Shown in pieces: positions 11,976 to 16,502 of a stretch of 16,502 nucleotides of DNA (position 1 is the stretch's first letter; every line of letters begins with the position of its first letter). Position numbers and translations under genes: made by a program. Origin of the DNA: CAYOSU01 sp964541255 (GTDB lineage: Bacteria; Bacillota; Clostridia; Christensenellales; CAMQZB01); contig CAZIPL010000031.1 of NCBI GenBank assembly GCA_964541255.1, forward strand, positions 1-16,502, written 5' to 3'. The notes under the pieces are model-generated. The model worked only from the letters and a program-made list of their open reading frames with translations. It was not told the DNA's origin and did not search any database.

Positions 11976-13388
11976 ATGTCTAAATTTGATTTGGCAACGG
12001 AAAAAGAAAACGTTCTTCAATCGTCGGCAAAAGTAAGAAAACTCATCGGAAAAATTCTCGATGACGGCTCTTTCGTCGAAATCGGAGCGTTCTCCTTTTC
12101 TTCTTGCGAGCTTTTGGGCGGCAATGCCGCCGAGGGCGTGGTAACGGGATACGGCACGATTGACGGAATACCTTGTTATCTTTACGCTCAGAACGGCGAA
12201 GTGCTCGGCGGAGGTTTTTCTAAGGCTCATGCCGAAAAAATCGCTAACTTATATAAGAAAGCCGGCGCTACGGGAACGCCCGTAATCGGCATTCTCGATT
12301 CTCTCGGCGCGAGAGTAGGCGAGGGCGTAGGCTGTCTCGAGGGATATGCGAAGCTCCTTTCTTGCGTAAGCGGATTCTCGGGTGTCGCACCTCAGGTATG
12401 CGTAGTTGCAGGCAATGCTTGCGGAATAATTTCTTCCGTAGCGGCTCTTTGCGACGTAACGTTTGCACTCAACAACGCTTGTGTTTCGACGCTTTCTCCT
12501 TCCGTTATGTCGGGCAAGGAAAACAGCCACGTCGCAGGAGAAAAGCTCATCGGCGCGGAACATGCCACATCTTCGGGAATCGCAACAAAGGTTGTTTCCG
12601 AAGACGAGCTTAAGGACAACGTATTGAAGTTCCTTGAAATGACAGTTGTTGACGGCGATTTCGAAGTTTCGGACGAAAACGGAAACGATGCGATCGCAAG
12701 CGGTGTAAACGGACTTTCTCTTGTTAAGCTCGTTGCCGACAACGGTGATTATTTCGAAATGTATGAAGGCTACGGCAAAAACGCCGTTACCGCATTTATC
12801 AAGCTCGGCGGCTTCAAAACGGGCGTCGTTGCAACTTGCGGAAAGCTTTCTTGCGAAGAATTGAAAAAGATTGCGCGTTTCGAACAGCTTTGCGAGTCTT
12901 TGAGCCTTCCTTTAATTAGCTTAGTCGATTCCGACGGATTGAATTCTTCTCTCAAAGAAGAGGACAACGGACTTATCTCCGATTACGCTAAGCTTATCTA
13001 TCTTTTGAACAATACCTCCAACGTCAAGCTTTCCGTTGCTTGCGGAAACGCTACGGGCGCTGCTTACGTTGCTCTTTGCTCGGGAAACAGCGGATTCGAC
13101 AACGTAGTAGCTTGGAACACCGCAAAGGTATCTCCTCTTGCTACCGACACGGCTGTAGAGGTTTATTTCGCCGACGCTTTGAAAGCTGTCGAGAATAAAG
13201 AAGCTTTAAGAAAAGAGCTTTCCGAAAAATACGAATCGGAAAACGCAAATGCGATAAACGCGGCAAGAGAGGGCTATATCGATAACGTCATCGAGCCTGA
13301 GTTCACGAGAAACTATCTCATTTCCGCTCTTTCGATGCTTATCTATAAAGATACGGATTCTGCCGTATACGGCAATATGCCTCTTTAA
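11976..13388 (+). CDS. MmdA-like carboxyltransferase subunit
   Basis: This 470-residue protein has the two-lobed crotonase-like carboxyltransferase fold of methylmalonyl-CoA decarboxylase alpha, transcarboxylase 12S and acyl-CoA carboxylase beta subunits, which are usually about 510 residues. N-lobe landmarks are GGGFSKAHAEKI (78-89), DSLGARVGEGV (108-118) and GNACGIISS (146-154). C-lobe landmarks are ATGAAYVAL (359-367) and REGYIDNVIEPEFTR (431-445). In relatives the oxyanion segments read roughly AGGA and GGAY; here they read CGII and TGAAY, so the sequence is divergent. The expected reaction is moving CO2 between an acyl-CoA and biotin in the cytoplasm. GGAGG precedes the ATG. It is the first gene of a five-gene operon with 12-29-nt gaps. 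The substrate is not readable, and a structural or altered role is possible. Confidence 0.85.
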   Translation: MSKFDLATEKENVLQSSAKVRKLIGKILDDGSFVEIGAFSFSSCELLGGNAAEGVVTGYGTIDGIPCYLYAQNGEVLGGGFSKAHAEKIANLYKKAGATGTPVIGILDSLGARVGEGVGCLEGYAKLLSCVSGFSGVAPQVCVVAGNACGIISSVAALCDVTFALNNACVSTLSPSVMSGKENSHVAGEKLIGAEHATSSGIATKVVSEDELKDNVLKFLEMTVVDGDFEVSDENGNDAIASGVNGLSLVKLVADNGDYFEMYEGYGKNAVTAFIKLGGFKTGVVATCGKLSCEELKKIARFEQLCESLSLPLISLVDSDGLNSSLKEEDNGLISDYAKLIYLLNNTSNVKLSVACGNATGAAYVALCSGNSGFDNVVAWNTAKVSPLATDTAVEVYFADALKAVENKEALRKELSEKYESENANAINAAREGYIDNVIEPEFTRNYLISALSMLIYKDTDSAVYGNMPL

Positions 13389-13402
13389 TTTAAGGAGAGA
13401 TT

Positions 13403-13714
13403 ATGCTGGATAAACTTTTTTTGGGACTTAAGGTCGCATTCATAGGATTGGTGCTGGTCTTCGTCATACTTTATCTTTTGATTTTGGCGGTAAGACTTTT
13501 GCACGCGATCGTCGGCGGCAAGAAAAAGAGTGAGGCAAAACCCGCTCAGGAAGTCCCCGTAATCGAAGAAGAGTATGACTCTTCGGAAGACGACGGTGCA
13601 CTCGTTGCGGCAATAACCGCTGCGGTATATGCTTGTCTTGCCGAAGAAGGCGCAAACGCTTCGGGTAAACATCCCGAATTCGTAATCAGAAAAATAAGAG
13701 AAATTAGAAGATAA
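13403..13714 (+). CDS. OadG-family small membrane subunit
   Basis: This 103-residue protein has one N-terminal transmembrane segment (about 8-33, VAFIGLVLVFVILYLLILAV), then a basic stretch, an acidic linker (EEEYDSSEDD) and a helical C-terminal part with DGALVAAITAAVYACLAEEG (64-83). That form, and the place between carboxyltransferase and biotin carrier, match OadG/MmdD gamma/delta subunits, which tether the soluble carboxyltransferase to the membrane pump. OadG proteins are poorly conserved, so topology and context carry the call. AAGGAG lies close before the ATG, and the gap to the preceding gene is 14 nt. Confidence 0.83.
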   Translation: MLDKLFLGLKVAFIGLVLVFVILYLLILAVRLLHAIVGGKKKSEAKPAQEVPVIEEEYDSSEDDGALVAAITAAVYACLAEEGANASGKHPEFVIRKIREIRR

Positions 13715-13729
13715 TAAAGGAGAATAAAA

Positions 13730-14122
13730 ATGCGTAAATTTAACGTTACCGTAGACGGTAGAACATATGAAGTCGAAGTAGAGGAATTGGGCGCAGGCGT
13801 AGCTGTTGCTCCCGTATCCGTTGCACCCGTTGCAGCAGCTCCCGTAGAAGCTCCTGCCGCAGCACCCGCACCTAAGGCTGCAGCTCCCAAGAAAGTAGCA
13901 ACGCCCGCTAACGGCACGAAGCTCGAAGCTCCGATGCCCGGTATGGTAGTAGGCTTCAAGGTTGCTGACGGAACGCAGGTTAAGAAGGGTGATCCCGTTG
14001 TCGTTCTCGAAGCAATGAAGATGGAAAACGACATCACCGCTCCTTGCGACGGCGTATTCAAAGCAGTTGCTACAAAGGGTTCTAACGTAAACACAGGCGA
14101 CGTACTCGCCGTTATCGGCTGA
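13730..14122 (+). CDS. Biotin carboxyl carrier protein of the Na+ decarboxylase
   Basis: This 130-residue carrier has a short N-terminal beta unit (MRKFNVTVDGRTYEVEVEEL), a flexible Ala/Pro/Val-rich linker (about 23-58) and a C-terminal biotinyl domain. The acceptor lysine is Lys97 in EAMKMEN, with GMVVG about 35 residues before it, as is typical. It swings carboxybiotin between the carboxyltransferase(s) and the OadB membrane pump. It must be biotinylated by a ligase (BirA) not encoded here. It is 15 nt after the OadG-like gene and 12 nt before oadB, with its own AAGGAG. The linker codons are GC-rich compared with the intergenic DNA, as expected from the amino acids. Confidence 0.95.
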   Translation: MRKFNVTVDGRTYEVEVEELGAGVAVAPVSVAPVAAAPVEAPAAAPAPKAAAPKKVATPANGTKLEAPMPGMVVGFKVADGTQVKKGDPVVVLEAMKMENDITAPCDGVFKAVATKGSNVNTGDVLAVIG

Positions 14123-14134
14123 TAAGGAGAGAAT

Positions 14135-15367
14135 ATGACTTCGATCTTTTTGCTCGAAGGCGCAGCGGATAAGTCCATAATCGATATTTTGGTGGACTTA
14201 TACTATCAAAGCGGCATTCCTCAGACGGACGTTACAAGCATAATAATGCTCGTAATCGCATGCGTTTTGATATACCTTGCAATAGTCAAGGGCTTCGAAC
14301 CGTTGCTCCTTTTACCGATAGCTTTCGGTATGTTTTTGATAAATATCCCGGGAAGCAAAGAAATACTTTTCGCCGCACCGAATCCCGATATCGGCGAAAA
14401 GGGAGGACTTTTGTACTTCCTGTACCAAGGCGTTGACCTTGTAATTTATCCGCCGCTCATCTTCTTGGGAATAGGCGCGATGACGGACTTCGGCCCGATG
14501 ATCGCAAACCCCAAGAGTATGCTTTTGGGTGCGGCTGCACAGCTCGGTATTTTCGTAACATTTATCGGCGGACTTTTGCTCGGCGATTTGATAACATCGT
14601 TTATCGATCCCGAAGTTTTGCCTAACGGCTACGATGCGCTTGCAGCTGCCGCAACGGCTATCATCGGCGGCGCGGACGGTCCTACGGCGATTTACGTCGC
14701 AAGTAAGCTCGCTCCGACACTTGTTCCTACGATTGCGATAGCGGCATATTCGTATATGGCACTCGTTCCGATCATTCAGCCTCCTATCATGAAGCTTTTG
14801 ACGACGGAAAAGGAAAGAAAGATCAAGATGAAACAGCTTCGTCCCGTAAGCAAGCTCGAAAAAGTTTGCTTCCCGCTTTTCGTTACCGTCATCGTCGGCA
14901 TTTTGTTGCCGTCGGCATTGCCGCTCCTTGGTATGCTCATGCTCGGAAACCTTATGAAAGAATCGGGCGTCGTAGACAGAATTTCCAAGGCTGCACAGAA
15001 CGAGCTTATGAATATCGTAACGATTTTCTTGGGCGTATCGGTAGGCTGCAAGGCGTACGGACCTAACTTCCTTAACGTCGCAACGCTTCTTATCCTTGCA
15101 CTCGGACTTATCGCGTTTGCGTTCGGAACGGCGGGCGGAGTTCTTCTTGCTAAGCTTATGAACGCAATGGCAGGCGGTAATTCCATCAATCCGCTTATCG
15201 GTTCCGCAGGCGTTTCCGCAGTTCCTATGGCGGCAAGAATTTCCAATAAAGTCGGACTTGAAAGCGACTCGAACAACTATTTGCTTATGCATGCAATGGG
15301 ACCGAACGTCGCGGGCGTAATAGGCTCTGCCGTCGCGGCAGGCGTTCTTATCGCGATATTCGGATAA
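14135..15367 (+). CDS. oadB: Na+-translocating decarboxylase subunit beta (OadB/MmdB/GcdB)
   Basis: This 410-residue polytopic membrane protein decarboxylates carboxybiotin and pumps Na+ outward. Family signatures are GGADGPTAIYVASKLAPT (178-195), whose Asp181 corresponds to the essential membrane Asp of OadB, FLGVSVGCKA (298-307) and GGNSINPLIGSAGVSAVP (347-364). Length and the many hydrophobic segments fit the family. AAGGAG precedes the ATG. Subunits for oxaloacetate, methylmalonyl-CoA, malonate and glutaconyl-CoA enzymes are very alike, so the substrate cannot be told from this gene; the neighbouring OadA-type subunit favours oxaloacetate. The expected result is a sodium gradient usable for ATP synthesis or transport. 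Confidence 0.96.
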   Translation: MTSIFLLEGAADKSIIDILVDLYYQSGIPQTDVTSIIMLVIACVLIYLAIVKGFEPLLLLPIAFGMFLINIPGSKEILFAAPNPDIGEKGGLLYFLYQGVDLVIYPPLIFLGIGAMTDFGPMIANPKSMLLGAAAQLGIFVTFIGGLLLGDLITSFIDPEVLPNGYDALAAAATAIIGGADGPTAIYVASKLAPTLVPTIAIAAYSYMALVPIIQPPIMKLLTTEKERKIKMKQLRPVSKLEKVCFPLFVTVIVGILLPSALPLLGMLMLGNLMKESGVVDRISKAAQNELMNIVTIFLGVSVGCKAYGPNFLNVATLLILALGLIAFAFGTAGGVLLAKLMNAMAGGNSINPLIGSAGVSAVPMAARISNKVGLESDSNNYLLMHAMGPNVAGVIGSAVAAGVLIAIFG

Positions 15368-15396
15368 TTTCAAACTGTTAATAAGGAGATTTAACT

Positions 15397-16502
15397 ATGG
15401 TTAAAATAATGGATACGATTTTGAGAGATGCTCATCAAAGTCAGGCGGCAACGAGAATGACGACCGACCAGATGCTTCCCGCATGCGAGCTTCTCGACAA
15501 GGCAGGTTTTTATGCTTTGGAAGCATGGGGCGGCGCAACGTTTGACTCTTGCATGAGATTCCTTAACGAGGATCCGTGGGAGAGACTCAGAAAACTTAAA
15601 GCGGCACTTCCCAACACGAAGATTCAGATGCTTCTCCGCGGACAGAACATCCTCGGATATAAGCACTATTCCGACGACGTAGTCGAAAAATTCGTCGAGC
15701 TTTCCATCAAGAACGGCGTCGACATCATCAGAATTTTCGACGCGTTGAACGATACGCGCAATATGGAATGCGCTATGAAAGCAACGAAAAAGTACGGCGG
15801 AATTTGCGAAGCGGCGATTTCTTATACGACTTCTCCCGTTCATACGACAGAATATTTCGTAGAGCTTGCCAAAAAGCTCGAAGAAATGGGAGCCGACGTA
15901 ATCTGCATTAAGGATATGGCAAACATTTTGCTTCCTTACACGGCATACGATCTCGTTAAAAAGATTAAAGAAAACGTCAAGATTCCCGTACATCTTCACA
16001 CGCATAACACCGCAGGAACGGGTGATATGATAAACCTCAAGGCGATCGAAGCGGGTTGCGACATCGTAGATACCGCACTTTCGCCGCTCGGAAACGGAAC
16101 CTCTCAGCCTGCAACCGAACCTTTGGTTGCCGCTCTTAAGGGTACGGAGTACGATACGGGTATCGATCTCGAAGTTCTTTCGGAAGCTGCTAAGTATTTC
16201 AACGGTATCGCGAAAGAGCTCGAAACGAGCGGATTCCTCGATTCCAAGGTTCTTCACATCGACATCAACACCTTGCGTTATCAGGTTCCCGGCGGAATGC
16301 TTTCCAACCTTTTGAATCAGCTCAAAGAGGCTAACGCGGAGGATAAATTCCTCGAGTGCCTTGCTGAAGTTCCTAAGGTTCGCGCGGATTTTGGATATCC
16401 TCCTTTGGTAACGCCTACTTCGCAGATCGTAGGTACGCAGTCTGTACTCAACGTTCTTATGGGCGAGAGATATAAGATGGTTACTAAGGAGTCCAAAGGA
16501 CT
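15397..16502 (+). CDS. oadA: OadA/pyruvate carboxylase subunit B-type carboxyltransferase (3' partial)
   Basis: The frame runs from the ATG at 15397, with AAGGAG 10 nt before it, past the window edge; 368 codons are visible. It is a HMGL-like TIM-barrel carboxyltransferase: DTILRDAHQS (6-15) with metal ligand Asp11, ALEAWGGATFD, LRGQNILGYKHY, carbamate-type Lys172 in ICIKDMAN, and metal ligands His199 and His201 in VHLHTHNTAGTG. It transfers CO2 between oxaloacetate/pyruvate and biotin. A separate biotin carrier is encoded upstream, so this protein may end without its own biotinyl domain, but the C terminus is outside the window. It is 29 nt after oadB, in the same operon. The family is firm; the direction of the reaction is inferred from the adjacent Na+ pump. 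Confidence 0.94.
   Translation, partial: MVKIMDTILRDAHQSQAATRMTTDQMLPACELLDKAGFYALEAWGGATFDSCMRFLNEDPWERLRKLKAALPNTKIQMLLRGQNILGYKHYSDDVVEKFVELSIKNGVDIIRIFDALNDTRNMECAMKATKKYGGICEAAISYTTSPVHTTEYFVELAKKLEEMGADVICIKDMANILLPYTAYDLVKKIKENVKIPVHLHTHNTAGTGDMINLKAIEAGCDIVDTALSPLGNGTSQPATEPLVAALKGTEYDTGIDLEVLSEAAKYFNGIAKELETSGFLDSKVLHIDINTLRYQVPGGMLSNLLNQLKEANAEDKFLECLAEVPKVRADFGYPPLVTPTSQIVGTQSVLNVLMGERYKMVTKESKG

Noticed and set aside
15391..16257. 288-residue minus-strand frame opposite oadA
   Set aside because: The plus strand carries the OadA metal-site motifs; the antisense frame has none.

Overview
The window looks like chromosomal DNA from an anaerobic Bacillota, most likely Clostridia. The evidence is an electron-bifurcating type [FeFe] hydrogenase, a DUF4364 regulator, a TIGR03905-type TSCPD protein, an HPr-like protein and a Na+-pumping biotin decarboxylase operon. 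Shine-Dalgarno sites are strong (AAGGAG/GGAGG) and intergenic DNA is AT-rich. I see no IS element, CRISPR array, tRNA, rRNA or phage module. The lineage is inferred from gene content; no marker gene is present.

Layout. (1) 1-2108, + strand: the 3' end of a NuoF-like flavin subunit (HydB/HndC type) and a complete [FeFe] hydrogenase HydA, closed by a clear terminator. (2) 2109-6500, + strand: a 708-residue fusion of a Gfo/Idh/MocA oxidoreductase with two glyoxalase-fold (VOC) modules, then a two-gene unit of a ribulose-phosphate-3-epimerase-like protein and an RpiB/LacAB-like isomerase. These probably act on sugars or sugar phosphates. (3) 6631-8748, - strand: an AraC-family regulator and an alpha/beta hydrolase 9 nt apart, behind a promoter with a symmetric array of inverted repeats. 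(4) 9081-11586, - strand: a stand-alone FtsK-gamma-like winged helix, the biotin transporter subunit BioY, and an operon of an HPr-like protein, DUF4364 and TSCPD. (5) 11976-16502, + strand: a biotin-dependent Na+-translocating decarboxylase operon (MmdA-like carboxyltransferase, OadG-like anchor, biotin carrier, OadB sodium pump, OadA-type carboxyltransferase cut by the window edge).

How the genes fit together. Hydrogenase and Na+ decarboxylase suit a fermenter that discards electrons as H2 and gains a sodium gradient from decarboxylation. BioY would supply the biotin the carrier protein needs. Most unusual are the oxidoreductase-VOC fusion, whose two VOC halves together carry one complete glyoxalase-I-like metal site; the operon with two different carboxyltransferases around one biotin carrier and pump; the AraC operator array; a recurrent ATTGCAA/TTGCAA motif at the -35 of four predicted promoters; and several short, degenerate intergenic repeats. 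All assignments are from reading the sequence; no searches were run.
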